From contig SVMS01000001.1 in NCBI GenBank assembly GCA_015067255.1, positions 31,285-95,284 on the forward strand: DNA of 64,000 nucleotides, written 5' to 3'. The stretch comes from Oscillospiraceae bacterium (GTDB taxonomy: Bacteria; Bacillota; Clostridia; Oscillospirales; SIG519). The notes beneath the pieces were generated by a model. It did not search any database. It worked only from the letters and a program-made list of their open reading frames with translations, and was not told where the DNA came from. Position numbers and translations under genes: made by a program. Numbering within the stretch: position 1 is the stretch's first letter; each line of letters begins with the position of its first letter. Below are positions 42,101 to 50,438 of this stretch, piece by piece.

Positions 42101-45022
42101 GATATTGACTTTGTTCTTGATAATGCAAAAGCAGGCACAATTGACGGCTTTAATTTCACAGCTGCGGAAACTTCAAGCATAAAGGTTGCTAAAATTACTG
42201 CATCCTTAAATACTGATTCTTCAATTGTTGCAGTTATAACTGTAAGCCTTTATAAGCAAGGCGAAAATTCCTTTGATTTTGATAAAGCTACCGGCGGAGA
42301 CCGTTTACTTGCTTGGGACCGTATTATTTCCAACTCCACAACAACTGACGGTATGTCCTTTGTAGCAGTTGACACTGATGAGGAAATGGTTACATCTTAT
42401 ATCTTTGCGATGGATATGTCCCAAATCCCGATTCCTGCACAGCTGGCTGACCTTGTTTATATGCTGCCCGGTGCAGATATGGCAGATGCTTCCGCTTGGA
42501 ACTTCCTTCTTCAGTTGGCTGAGCGTGTAAGTACTTTAACCGAGGTAACACCTGTACTCCATTTTGATTCTGACGTTGATGTAGATTACAGCGAATTGAA
42601 AATCCTTAACGATTACTTTGAATTGGTTAGCACAGATTTTGATGAAGCTGCCAATACACTCAGCCTAAAGCTAAAATGGATTGACAGAACAGCAGCTATT
42701 GACCCTGCAACAGCTAATCCTCTTTGTCTTGTAAGCGGAATCAAGCTTACTCCCAAAGCTGATGCTAACTGGGATTCCAATAAGCGTTTACAGATAACTC
42801 ACGCAGGCAAAATCAGCTACAAGATTTATCTTAGAGCAAATGCCCTTTACTCCTTTGCTCTTAAGCCTGAAAATCAGCAAATCTTTGGCTTAATACCTTT
42901 TGTAAATCCTGATTTACCCTCCGAATCCGGTGCATATTTCAGCAACGTTTATAAGGAATTTGAAGATTCCTACACTCTTGTTAATGCACTTAAGAACGGT
43001 TGGTACGCAGAAGACGGCGGCTTTGCATACTACATCCAAGGCGTTAAGATGGCAGGCGGTGTTAAGGAAGCTGACGGCTATTACTATTACTTTGACGACC
43101 ACGGAATTAATATCGGTCAGGTTAAATACACCGGTGTATTCAGAGATGACAGAGTAGGCTCTTATTTCTATGCTAAGAACGGTGTTCTTGAAGGCGGTTG
43201 GCAGTCTTTTGAGGGAAATTGGTATTATTTTGATAAGACCACTCTCAAAGCAGTAAACGGAAAACAAAAGCTTGGCGGCGTTACTTATGAATTTGACGGA
43301 AACGGCAGATTAAAATCAGGCGTTTGGGTAAATGTATTTGTCGGTTGGAGATATTATTACGGCCCAGACTATTACCGCACAAAGTGGCAAGAAATTGACG
43401 GCGAATGGTATTACTTCAGAGATGGTGTTCGTGTAACAGGCAAGAGCCGTGTTACTGCACTTGATAATACAGGTCTAAGAAGATGGTATGATTTTGGCGA
43501 GGACGGCGCAAGTCGCGGTCTTGTTACCGGCATCGTAAACAATGAGGGCGAACTTTATTGGTGCGAAGAAGGTAAGGAAAAAGAAATCGGCTTATTCTGC
43601 TTAAACGGTGATTATTACTATTCACACATTGGCGGTAAGCTTATTACCAATCAGCGCTATTATGCTTGGCTTATTCACGAAAGCAGTGAATTACCTAAGG
43701 GCCATTATGACTTTGGTGCAGACGGTAAAATGCTTGGTGTAAATAAAGAAACCGGCATTAGCGGTATTGTTGAAAAAGACGGCAATCTCTATTATTATGA
43801 AAACGGTAATCCTACTGAAAAGTTCTTATTCAAATATAACGGCGATTACTATTATTCCAGATACAACGGTCAGTTAGTAGTAAATACTACATATTATGCA
43901 TACAAAGTTGACAGCAACTGCGATTTACCCGTAGGTCATTATGAATTTGGACCCGACGGTAAGATGCTAAATGGTATTGTAGAAAAGAACGGTGAACTTT
44001 ACTATTACGAAAACGGTGTCGGAATAGAAAAGGGTCTGTTCCTGTATGACGGCAACTACTATTGTGCAAAAAGCAAAGGTAAGCTGGCAGTAAATGAAAG
44101 CTACTATGCATGGAAACTGGATGATAGCTGCAATCTTCCTAAGGATAAATACGATTTTGATGAAAACGGCAGATTGATGCTGAACGGTATTGTGAATAAA
44201 GGCGGAGTACTGTACTATTATGAAAACGGAAAGCCCGTAGAAAAAGGTCTCTTCAAGTATGAAGACGAGTACTATTATTCAAGATACAACGGCGCATTGG
44301 TAGTTAACGAAAGATATTATGCATACAAAGCTGATGCAAGCTGCGATTTACCCGCAGGTCACTATGAATTTGGTGCAGATGGCAAGATGCTTCGTGGTAT
44401 CGTTGAAAAGAACGGTGTTCTTTACTTCTACGAAAACGGTAATCCTAAGGAAATGTTCCTCTTTGAATATGAGGGTGCTTACTATTACTCAAGATACAAC
44501 GGTGCATTGGTAGTTAATGATAAGTATTATGCATATAAGACCAATGCAAATTGTGATTTACCTGTAGGTCATTATGAATTCGGACCTGACGGTAAGATGC
44601 TTCAGGGTATCGTTGAAAAGAACGGTGTTCTTTACTTCTACGAAAACGGTAATCCTGTTGAAAAGGGATTGTTTAAGTATGAGGATAATTACTATTACTC
44701 CAGATATGACGGCTCGTTGATTACCGGCAAGTCATACTATGCATATAAAATTGATAGCAGCTGCGATTTGCCCGTAGGTCATTATGAATTCGGTGCAGAC
44801 GGTAAGATGCTGAACGGTATTGTAGAAAAGAACGGAAAGCGCTATTACTACGAGAACGGTCAAGCTGTGGAAAAAGGTCTTTTCATTATGGATGGCTACT
44901 ATTACTATGCAAGATATGACGGTATGATTATTACTAACCAGACATACTATGTATGGTTAGGTAACGGTCTTCTATTCGAAAAGAATTATGTTTTCAATGA
45001 ATTAGGTCAAATTATTGGTTAA
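39176..45022 (+). CDS. 1948-residue secreted protein with NAGPA-type phosphodiester glycosidase domain and cell-wall repeats
   Basis: In order: signal peptide (1-30); zinc-ribbon-like Cys pairs (CSVCG, CTVCG, CEECG) near 200-270; a helical domain to about 580; a phosphodiester glycosidase (NAGPA/DUF2233) domain near 585-845 with NGGFFGITKEGK, RAPRTAVGI and NLDGGGSTTF; a Big-like Ig domain (about 860-945); a further beta-rich domain (about 950-1230); three choline-binding-like wall repeats (WYYFDKTT, WYYFRDG; 1275-1445); and seven ~70-residue repeats to the end. NAGPA domains remove sugar from a sugar-phosphodiester. RBS AGGAGGAG. It probably sits on the wall and trims or remodels the polymer made by this locus. 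Confidence 0.9.
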   Translation: MAKTTSKRLISLLLVVMMVVSFVPVQAFALESSTENTDQNEIQHMEPNPFVKTVLLKEVKSKIDTVLGTYLGTTIMSKEDVENIVSDMDDGYLISSWEETSAIVELIKTMTDAEVYFLKQHESTETFGYFYASLNEICNSSAVTDITVSDTIDSCMSSGEVLVAQAVDACEHIEVIDPAKASTCTQTGLTEGKHCSVCGEVLVAQAVVPVKMHTPGAEATCTTAQTCTVCGTILVNAIDHVWTDVPGKAPGRTENGYEPYITCEECGAIDGEIVVIPALGEASISSYDELIFNLALLEEIASMYVKENPGKNPIALVIKYIRTGVDRYNSGSWGIMAGYEDADFAKYVKRMEDTVNAEVTDGNYLMVTGLKNINNFQLPNGDNADIGHVFGAMDITYHNKGSQNHADVSGWAGDLVDLLEFSDMVGVSGDIDTMIKYISENLLGKVPTILGAPSMSQEDIYGDLDAYYIMYVLNSVEEDYVSGTLTEILMNYFTEDLSIEQRAAFFLRNRLETTGTRAHVRNAVYTEYAGNKLIATLEGTREFQSNNLFDLRKAVCYSFADYICKLAGDYVEKIDNPYYNVFTSNMSVLAPGITQEYYQATTVDGKQMVYYVATADITRDDVHVFANYHNAAPEDGWAMQRVKDQANAAQAKYGDPNSPDYIPNYNVIISTNADGYNMTTGEPGGLLIMNGKEWHGIDNGGFFGITKEGKAVIGTKADYNNTYKGQLADAVGGFGTMLIRNGEIAISKTDDYYNSRAPRTAVGITKTGKVVLMVLDGRQEPYSCGGSMQEIAQIMFEAGCVDAVNLDGGGSTTFVAKQQGEEELTLMNKPSDGAARSVSTSLLMVSTAPSSTAFDHANLESDYSYATIGTPVQITPVGISATGNITDLPEGYTWAVSNERWAAISQDGVFTGKRNGSVDVYLMFDGAIIGSKTMNIVVPETIYFTKNTVDAVYGSTVKLPIAALCEGKQVAINTNDIDFVLDNAKAGTIDGFNFTAAETSSIKVAKITASLNTDSSIVAVITVSLYKQGENSFDFDKATGGDRLLAWDRIISNSTTTDGMSFVAVDTDEEMVTSYIFAMDMSQIPIPAQLADLVYMLPGADMADASAWNFLLQLAERVSTLTEVTPVLHFDSDVDVDYSELKILNDYFELVSTDFDEAANTLSLKLKWIDRTAAIDPATANPLCLVSGIKLTPKADANWDSNKRLQITHAGKISYKIYLRANALYSFALKPENQQIFGLIPFVNPDLPSESGAYFSNVYKEFEDSYTLVNALKNGWYAEDGGFAYYIQGVKMAGGVKEADGYYYYFDDHGINIGQVKYTGVFRDDRVGSYFYAKNGVLEGGWQSFEGNWYYFDKTTLKAVNGKQKLGGVTYEFDGNGRLKSGVWVNVFVGWRYYYGPDYYRTKWQEIDGEWYYFRDGVRVTGKSRVTALDNTGLRRWYDFGEDGASRGLVTGIVNNEGELYWCEEGKEKEIGLFCLNGDYYYSHIGGKLITNQRYYAWLIHESSELPKGHYDFGADGKMLGVNKETGISGIVEKDGNLYYYENGNPTEKFLFKYNGDYYYSRYNGQLVVNTTYYAYKVDSNCDLPVGHYEFGPDGKMLNGIVEKNGELYYYENGVGIEKGLFLYDGNYYCAKSKGKLAVNESYYAWKLDDSCNLPKDKYDFDENGRLMLNGIVNKGGVLYYYENGKPVEKGLFKYEDEYYYSRYNGALVVNERYYAYKADASCDLPAGHYEFGADGKMLRGIVEKNGVLYFYENGNPKEMFLFEYEGAYYYSRYNGALVVNDKYYAYKTNANCDLPVGHYEFGPDGKMLQGIVEKNGVLYFYENGNPVEKGLFKYEDNYYYSRYDGSLITGKSYYAYKIDSSCDLPVGHYEFGADGKMLNGIVEKNGKRYYYENGQAVEKGLFIMDGYYYYARYDGMIITNQTYYVWLGNGLLFEKNYVFNELGQIIG
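43529..45019 (+). repeat. Seven tandem ~210-bp coding repeats
   Basis: Each unit encodes about 70 residues beginning GIVEKNGxLYYYENG and ending LPVGHYEFGxDGKML. Units 2-6 share one Cys before DLP or NLP; unit 1 lacks it and unit 7 diverges after its first half. The units form the C-terminal third of the wall-binding region of the giant secreted protein. Confidence 0.9.
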
Positions 45023-45030
45023 ATCTAACG

Positions 45031-45059
45031 CACAGAGCCTCTTTTGAAGGGGCTCTGTG
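45031..45059 (+). terminator. Intercistronic hairpin after the giant gene
   Basis: CACAGAGCC (45031-45039) pairs with GGCTCTGTG (45051-45059). There is no T run, so it is more likely a pause or mRNA-end site that lowers downstream expression than a full terminator. Confidence 0.45.
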
Positions 45060-45098
45060 ATATCATTTGGGGAAATTCTGTGTTATATGGAGGTGTCT

Positions 45099-46388
45099 AT
45101 GTCAAGCAATAGGGTCTTTAATAATGCAAAATGGATTGTTATTTGCAAAATAGCGCAATCGTTGTTGCAGTTTGTCGTAGGAATGCTTTGCGCAAGATAT
45201 TTGGGACCGTCTAATTACGGTGTGATTAACTATGCATCATCAGTAGTTGCATTTGTTATACCTATAATGCAGTTAGGTTTGCAATCGACACTTATGCAGG
45301 AATTTGTGGAAAACCCTGATGATGAAGGAAAAATAATGGGCACCTCACTAATAATGAATCTGGTGTCCGGCGTTTTCTGTATGCTGATGGTTGGAGCCTT
45401 TGTTTCCGTTGCGAATTACGGCGAACCCGAAACAATAATCGTTTGTATATTATACAGTATATCCTTGATTTTCCGTGCGCTTGAGCTTTTACAATATTGG
45501 TTTCAGTATAAGCTTCAATCTAAATATCCGTCGATTATAATGCTTTTGTCATATATAGTTGTTTCCGCTTACCGTATTTTTTTGTTAGTGACGGGTAAAA
45601 GCATTTATTGGTTTGCAGTTGTTAACGCTCTGGATTTCGCAATTATAGGCATAGCTTTATTAGTCATTTATATAAAGCGCGGAGCCCCAAGATTATCATT
45701 TTCTCCGGCTTTGATAAAGAAGCTTTTTAAACGAAGCAAGTTTTATATCTTAGCTTCTATGATGGTAACGCTGTTTCATAATACTGACCACATTATGCTC
45801 AAGCTAATGTCAGGAGATGCTGAAAACGGATATTATACAGCCGCTATCACCTGTGCATCAGTTTTTCAATTTGTTTATATGGCTATTGTCGATTCCATGC
45901 GTCCCGTAATACTTAAATACAAAAAAGAAAATCAAGAAAAATACGAAAAGAATATTTCCAAGCTTTATTGCATCACATCCTATATGGCACTGGTGCAGGG
46001 ATTGGGATTTACAGTATTTGCACGGTTGATTGTGTGGATTTTATACGGCACTGAATATGCACCGTCTGTTTTGGTATTACAAATTTTAGTGTGGTATATT
46101 GCTTTTTCATATATGGGAGTAGTCCGAAATATCTGGATTCTTGCAGAAGGAAAGCATAAGCTTTTATGGAAAATAAACCTTGTAGGTGCATTGGCAAATG
46201 CCTTTATAAACCTTTTGCTTATTCCAAGTATGGGTGCCGTCGGTGCTGCTACAGCATCACTTTTTACACAATTTTTCACAAACTTTGTTTTAGGCTTTAT
46301 TATTAAACCCATTCGTGAAAATAATCGTTTATTGTTAAAGGGATTAAATCCTAAAATTTTATTATCGTTGTTAGATAAAAACAATTAG
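45099..46388 (+). CDS. Polysaccharide flippase (Wzx/MATE-like)
   Basis: The 429-residue protein has twelve to fourteen predicted membrane helices and the RfbX/Wzx N-terminal pattern (NNAKWIVICKIAQSLLQF, ARYLGPSNYGVINYA). It would flip lipid-linked repeat units outwards for Wzy. ATG 45099 follows GGAGGTG; the earlier ATG at 45087 overlaps that site and is rejected. Confidence 0.92.
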   Translation: MSSNRVFNNAKWIVICKIAQSLLQFVVGMLCARYLGPSNYGVINYASSVVAFVIPIMQLGLQSTLMQEFVENPDDEGKIMGTSLIMNLVSGVFCMLMVGAFVSVANYGEPETIIVCILYSISLIFRALELLQYWFQYKLQSKYPSIIMLLSYIVVSAYRIFLLVTGKSIYWFAVVNALDFAIIGIALLVIYIKRGAPRLSFSPALIKKLFKRSKFYILASMMVTLFHNTDHIMLKLMSGDAENGYYTAAITCASVFQFVYMAIVDSMRPVILKYKKENQEKYEKNISKLYCITSYMALVQGLGFTVFARLIVWILYGTEYAPSVLVLQILVWYIAFSYMGVVRNIWILAEGKHKLLWKINLVGALANAFINLLLIPSMGAVGAATASLFTQFFTNFVLGFIIKPIRENNRLLLKGLNPKILLSLLDKNN

Positions 46389-46399
46389 GAGAATTTTGA

Positions 46400-47398
46400 A
46401 TGAAAGAAACCTCTGTAATAGATTTCGTTGTTCCGTGGGTAGATAACTCTGACCCGATATGGAGAGCTAAAAAAGCACAATATACAGGCGTTGAAGAACA
46501 GGAAGGAAACACAGACGCACGTTATCGTGACTGGGATATATTAAAATATTGGTTCCGAGGAATTGATAAATTTGCGCCTTGGGTAAGATATGTTCATTTT
46601 ATAACCGACGACCAAAAACCTGAATGGCTCAATATTGAACACTCGAAGCTCAAATGGGTAAAGCATACAGATTATATTCCCGCAGAATACCTTCCTACAT
46701 TTAACAGCCACACAATAGAGTGGAATATTCATAAAATAAAAGATTTATCTGAACACTTTGTCTATTTCAATGATGATATGTTTATCATTAAAGAAACTAA
46801 ACCTGAGGACTTTTTTGTAGATGGTTTGCCCTGTGATTTACCCGATTTAGGACCTTTATATCCCACCGATTTTTTCTCTAATATGTTGTTTAATAATATT
46901 TGCCTCTTAAATCGTCATTTTTCTTTAAAGAAAAGTATACAAGCTAATCCAAAAAAATGGATACAAAAGCAGTCTTTAGGCGGACTTTTCAAGCTAATGC
47001 TATACGGCCGTAAGGATTTGATACCTAATAGCAACAGCCGTCACATACATATTTCATACAACAAAAAAACCTATGAAACATTATGGAAACACGAAGCTGA
47101 ACTTATTGATGCTACCTGTCAGCACAAATTAAGAACTAAAGATGATATAACGCCGTGGTGCTTACGTGATTGGCAGCTTTTTTCTGGAGAATTTTATCCT
47201 AAAAAACCGATAGGTAAATTATTTCACACCTCTTCTATTTCTCACAGCGACGAAGCAATCAATTATCTTAAAAAACAAAAGGGTAAAATTATTTGTCTGA
47301 ATGACAGTGAGGACGAAACAGATTTTGAATTACATAAAAAGATGATTGTAGAAGCCTTCGAAAAGATTTTACCTGAAAAATCTTCATTTGAAATTTAA
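46400..47398 (+). CDS. Stealth-family sugar-1-phosphate transferase
   Basis: The 332-residue protein has Stealth conserved regions: CR1 IDFVVPWVDNSDPIW (7-21), CR2 with YRDWDILKYWFRGIDKFAPW, FNSHTIE (101-107) and YFNDDMFI (122-129), and a later CR3/CR4-like block (TPWCLRDWQLF). The family transfers hexose-1-phosphate from nucleotide sugars, making phosphodiester-linked polymers, and includes the animal GlcNAc-1-phosphotransferase GNPTAB. It lies 11 bases after the flippase gene. Confidence 0.93.
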   Translation: MKETSVIDFVVPWVDNSDPIWRAKKAQYTGVEEQEGNTDARYRDWDILKYWFRGIDKFAPWVRYVHFITDDQKPEWLNIEHSKLKWVKHTDYIPAEYLPTFNSHTIEWNIHKIKDLSEHFVYFNDDMFIIKETKPEDFFVDGLPCDLPDLGPLYPTDFFSNMLFNNICLLNRHFSLKKSIQANPKKWIQKQSLGGLFKLMLYGRKDLIPNSNSRHIHISYNKKTYETLWKHEAELIDATCQHKLRTKDDITPWCLRDWQLFSGEFYPKKPIGKLFHTSSISHSDEAINYLKKQKGKIICLNDSEDETDFELHKKMIVEAFEKILPEKSSFEI

Positions 47399-47420
47399 TT
47401 ATATAATTGAGGTTATGTGA

Positions 47421-47888
47421 ATGAAAATTTCAAAAAGTTTGATTGTAAGAATAATAATTATTATAGCAATAATAGTTGTTACGTCAGTAATTTTTCTAAA
47501 TTCGTCTGAAAATATTGCAACCTCACAGCAATCAAGCAACGCTGTAATAGATGTTATTGTTCCTAACCAAAATGCTGAGAATAATAAACAAATAAATTTT
47601 TTAGTCAGAAAAGCTGCTCATCTTTTTGAATTTGCCCTATTGGGTGCTTTAGTTATGAGTCTTATACTCAATATAAAAAAAGCATTTAAAAAGCACTTTT
47701 TCGGTAATGCATTTTTTTATGTGTTGGCAGTAGCTGTAATTGACGAGCATATTCAAAGCTTTTATGAACGGACAAGCTCTACATCTGATATCCTGCTTGA
47801 CTTTTTAGGAGCGCTTATTGGCTTTGCTATTATACTGATTCTTAAATTAATAATAAATAAGCTTAAAAGCTTACTCGCAACTAAATGA
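47421..47888 (+). CDS. VanZ-family membrane protein
   Basis: The 155-residue protein has four membrane helices and the VanZ pattern FLVRKAAHLFEFALLGAL and DEHIQSFYERTSSTSDILLDFLGA. The founding member confers low-level teicoplanin resistance; most relatives are of unknown function and often end polysaccharide operons. Last gene before a strong terminator. Confidence 0.88.
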   Translation: MKISKSLIVRIIIIIAIIVVTSVIFLNSSENIATSQQSSNAVIDVIVPNQNAENNKQINFLVRKAAHLFEFALLGALVMSLILNIKKAFKKHFFGNAFFYVLAVAVIDEHIQSFYERTSSTSDILLDFLGALIGFAIILILKLIINKLKSLLATK

Positions 47889-47894
47889 AAAAAG

Positions 47895-47936
47895 AGGCTG
47901 TAAAAAACTTTTTTGTTTTTTTACAGCCTTGTTTTT
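47895..47936 (+). terminator. Rho-independent terminator of the polysaccharide operon
   Basis: AGGCTGTAAAAAA and TTTTTTACAGCCT form a long stem (about 47895-47907/47916-47929) followed by a T run. Confidence 0.92.
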
Positions 47937-47953
47937 TAGGGTATAGAAAAAAA

Positions 47954-48041
47954 GGTGCAGAATCTGTCAATTTCGCACCGACAAATTTTTGTCGGTGGTT
48001 CCCCAACGGTGTACAGAGGTACTCCAAGGGCGAAATTGGCA
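47954..48041 (+). ncRNA. Candidate structured RNA with mutually exclusive pairings
   Basis: A 12-bp outer stem (47965-47976/48030-48041) encloses a 9-bp hairpin (47977-47985/47988-47996) and a smaller hairpin (48008-48014/48019-48025 with a T-T mismatch). GGTGC at 47954-47958 can instead pair with GCACC at 47975-47979, which would break both the outer stem and the hairpin. No known RNA class was recognised and no ORF covers it. Strand is uncertain because stems read both ways. Confidence 0.4.
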
Positions 48042-48139
48042 TATAGCATAAAACGTATATTTCTTAAAAGAATTAGCAAAAAGATGTTTTTCTATTAATT
48101 TTCGCTCTTTCTTTCAAGAGATGATAGTATATAATCCTT

Positions 48140-48811
48140 TTATTTACTTGTTTTTGCGTTCTGCGCTTTTTTTACATTCCCTTTTGCTATATGCCTATAC
48201 AAATTTACAAGCCCTGTACTGAGCAAAATTCCGCCTATTATATCGCTGAGCCAATGTACACCTGAAATTAGTCTGCCCACTACCATAAAAGCAATAAAAG
48301 CAGTAATTGCTATAGTGATACATTTTCTTGCTGTTTTATTCTTTATGCGGCCGTTAAGCTGCATCACAGCGGTAGGCATAACACACATAACAAGCAGAGT
48401 AGTTGAAGAGGGATATGACGCTTCTAAAAAGCCGTCAATCAATATAGGTCTGTAATTCACAACAAAGCTTTCAAAGAAAAGATATGCTGTAATTGTGGCA
48501 ATATAAAAGGCGCCAAGAACAAAAATACTGTAATCAACCTTTAAAAGACTTTTCCTTTTAATCCATTGTATAAGGCCAAAAGCTGCAAATCCAAAGGCAA
48601 CGAAAACAGGTACTAAGCCTAACCAATCGGTTATTATATAAAGCGTCATATTAACGCCTGTAAGCTTATGGAAAAATGCGTTAAGCGTTGCAAATCCAAC
48701 GGACGACTCCATAGGCCCGATTGCTTTGACATCTACAAGGCGAATAAGCACTGTCCACAATACAAATGCGGCAAGTAAAAATACTGCCGCATAAAAATTT
48801 TTCTTTTTCAT
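48140..48811 (-). CDS. PAP2-family membrane phosphatase
   Basis: The 223-residue protein has six predicted membrane helices and the PAP2 blocks NYRPI, YPSSTTLL (usually PSGH) and RLISGVHWLSDIIGG with the nucleophile-side His. The His of the PSGH block is replaced by Thr, as in several PAP2 relatives that act on lipid pyrophosphates. It could recycle undecaprenyl pyrophosphate, which would fit the polysaccharide locus, but this is inference. Confidence 0.88.
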   Translation of the reverse strand: MKKKNFYAAVFLLAAFVLWTVLIRLVDVKAIGPMESSVGFATLNAFFHKLTGVNMTLYIITDWLGLVPVFVAFGFAAFGLIQWIKRKSLLKVDYSIFVLGAFYIATITAYLFFESFVVNYRPILIDGFLEASYPSSTTLLVMCVMPTAVMQLNGRIKNKTARKCITIAITAFIAFMVVGRLISGVHWLSDIIGGILLSTGLVNLYRHIAKGNVKKAQNAKTSK

Positions 48812-48900
48812 TTTTGCAGTCCCCTTTCAGACACATTGTATCTCAAGAGATAGCCGACTGCAAGAAACTAAGCGTTACATTAGTGATACTTTTCGTATCA

Positions 48901-49494
48901 TTACTTTTTTATGAGTATTTTAATTATTAAAAATACAAACAAAAATATTGCCGCATAGGGCTGCAGGCTTATTATAAAAACAAGTACCCCGACAGCGTTT
49001 AATATAAGAGATATTTTACTCTTTACGAGCATCCAAAATGCTTTGTTACAGTTTTGTAAGGCAAGTGTCAATATTCCCCACACTATAATCAAGGCTACAA
49101 TTACACAATAGCCGATTTTCAGATACAGCGCTCCGTTGAGCGACAAAAGAGAAACCTCATTTATTGTCCCCTGTGTTCTCTGTGCAAAAAGCGGCAAGAA
49201 AAGAAGCATAGAAACGCAAAGGTCAAGCAAGCCGAAAACCAAATCTTTAAAATGATTTTCTTTTTGTTTATTGTCTTCCTCTGCTATGCTTAGCATCTCT
49301 TCCCCTGATAAAAGCTCATCTACCGTAACAGAAAATAACTTTGATATTCTTTTCAAAGAGTCTATACTGGGATATCCCCTGCCTGACTCCCATTTTGAAA
49401 TTGCAGTTCTTGAAACATAGAGCATTTCTGCAAGCTCTTCCTGTGTAAAGCCTTTTTGTTTTCTAAGCTCCTGTAATTTTTCATTAAATTCCAT
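48901..49494 (-). CDS. XRE-family regulator with C-terminal membrane helices
   Basis: Residues 1-65 form a lambda-type helix-turn-helix (LQELRKQKGFTQEELAEMLY, SRTAISKWESGRGYPS). After a linker, the last 110 residues hold about four membrane helices. Such membrane-tethered repressors are common in Clostridia beside transport or stress genes. No signal-sensing domain is recognised. A TGATAC/GTATCA dyad lies just beyond its stop, towards the PAP2 gene. Confidence 0.88.
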   Translation of the reverse strand: MEFNEKLQELRKQKGFTQEELAEMLYVSRTAISKWESGRGYPSIDSLKRISKLFSVTVDELLSGEEMLSIAEEDNKQKENHFKDLVFGLLDLCVSMLLFLPLFAQRTQGTINEVSLLSLNGALYLKIGYCVIVALIIVWGILTLALQNCNKAFWMLVKSKISLILNAVGVLVFIISLQPYAAIFLFVFLIIKILIKK

Positions 49495-49537
49495 ATTATC
49501 GTTCTTCCTGATATTCTTTATAAATCACAATAAAAAT

Positions 49538-50293
49538 TTATTTCTTTGCAATTACAATAGGCTGATAAAAATCTGTTTCTTTGGGAAACTTCCATACTAC
49601 ACTGCTACAGCCGTTAGAAACAAGCAAGTCTGTAAGCTCTTCTCTGAGAACTGCTCTGTATTCACATTCAAATTTGCTTATTTGCAAAGCTTGTTCGTCA
49701 TCAATAATATATTGGGTGAGCTTATAACGCTCTTCTTCCCAATTCCAAGCTTGAAAAGATATTCTTTGTCCCTTATCTGTTTTATGGATATACGGCGGAG
49801 AATACGGCGGCTTATCCATAAGTAACGAATCATAATCTCTTATACTGGCAACAAATAGTCCTCCAACCTTAATCTGATTTATAATGCTCTTAACAGCTGT
49901 TTCCAAATCACTTTTTGTGAGCATATGGGGCAAAGCGTTATCAATGGCAATAACAATATCAAATTGTTGTGAAAAGGTTTTGGACAAAGCACGAAAGTCT
50001 GCATATTTAAAGTCTATTTTTACATTGTTATCCAAAGCCCTCTGTCTTGCCTGCGAGAGCTCATTCTCGCTTATATCGGAAGCGTTTACGTTATACCCAA
50101 GACAAGCAAGTCCTATTGCCTGCGTTCCTATACCACAGGCGCAGTCAAGAATTTGAGCATCAAAATCAAATCCATTATCTTTAAAAATCCTGTCAAGCAC
50201 CAAAGCTTGTTCTTTAGTCGTAGCTTGCCAATCGAAAAAAAGCTTATCGTATTCAGAAGCTAAATTATTATAAAAAGTCTGTATAATATCCAT
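49538..50293 (-). CDS. Class I SAM-dependent methyltransferase
   Basis: Motif I ILDCACGIGTQAIGLA near 49-64 and NASDISENEL of motif II resemble glycine/sarcosine N-methyltransferase-type small-molecule methylases; 251 residues. ATG 50293 follows GGAGAGAAAA; an in-frame start at 50329 has no ribosome site. Substrate unknown. Confidence 0.85.
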   Translation of the reverse strand: MDIIQTFYNNLASEYDKLFFDWQATTKEQALVLDRIFKDNGFDFDAQILDCACGIGTQAIGLACLGYNVNASDISENELSQARQRALDNNVKIDFKYADFRALSKTFSQQFDIVIAIDNALPHMLTKSDLETAVKSIINQIKVGGLFVASIRDYDSLLMDKPPYSPPYIHKTDKGQRISFQAWNWEEERYKLTQYIIDDEQALQISKFECEYRAVLREELTDLLVSNGCSSVVWKFPKETDFYQPIVIAKK

Positions 50294-50372
50294 TCTTTTC
50301 TCTCCAAAATTTATGCTTGTTATTTTCATTATATCACATTAAACACAAGCATACAAGCCATAGGATTTTGTA

Positions 50373-50400
50373 TTGCTTTTTTGTTTTTTTATGTTAAAAT
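50373..50400 (+). promoter_or_regulatory. Possible promoter for the nucleotidyltransferase-kinase fusion
   Basis: TTGCTT at 50373-50378, 16 bases, TAAAAT at 50395-50400, 38 bases before the ATG. Confidence 0.45.
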
Positions 50401-50438
50401 AATATTAGTTTCCAAAATCAAATTATGGGGTTTTATAT

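Noticed and set aside
43529..45019. Regular ~210-bp repeats considered as a CRISPR-like array
   Set aside because: The unit is entirely coding in one frame with no spacer/repeat alternation, and no cas genes are present.
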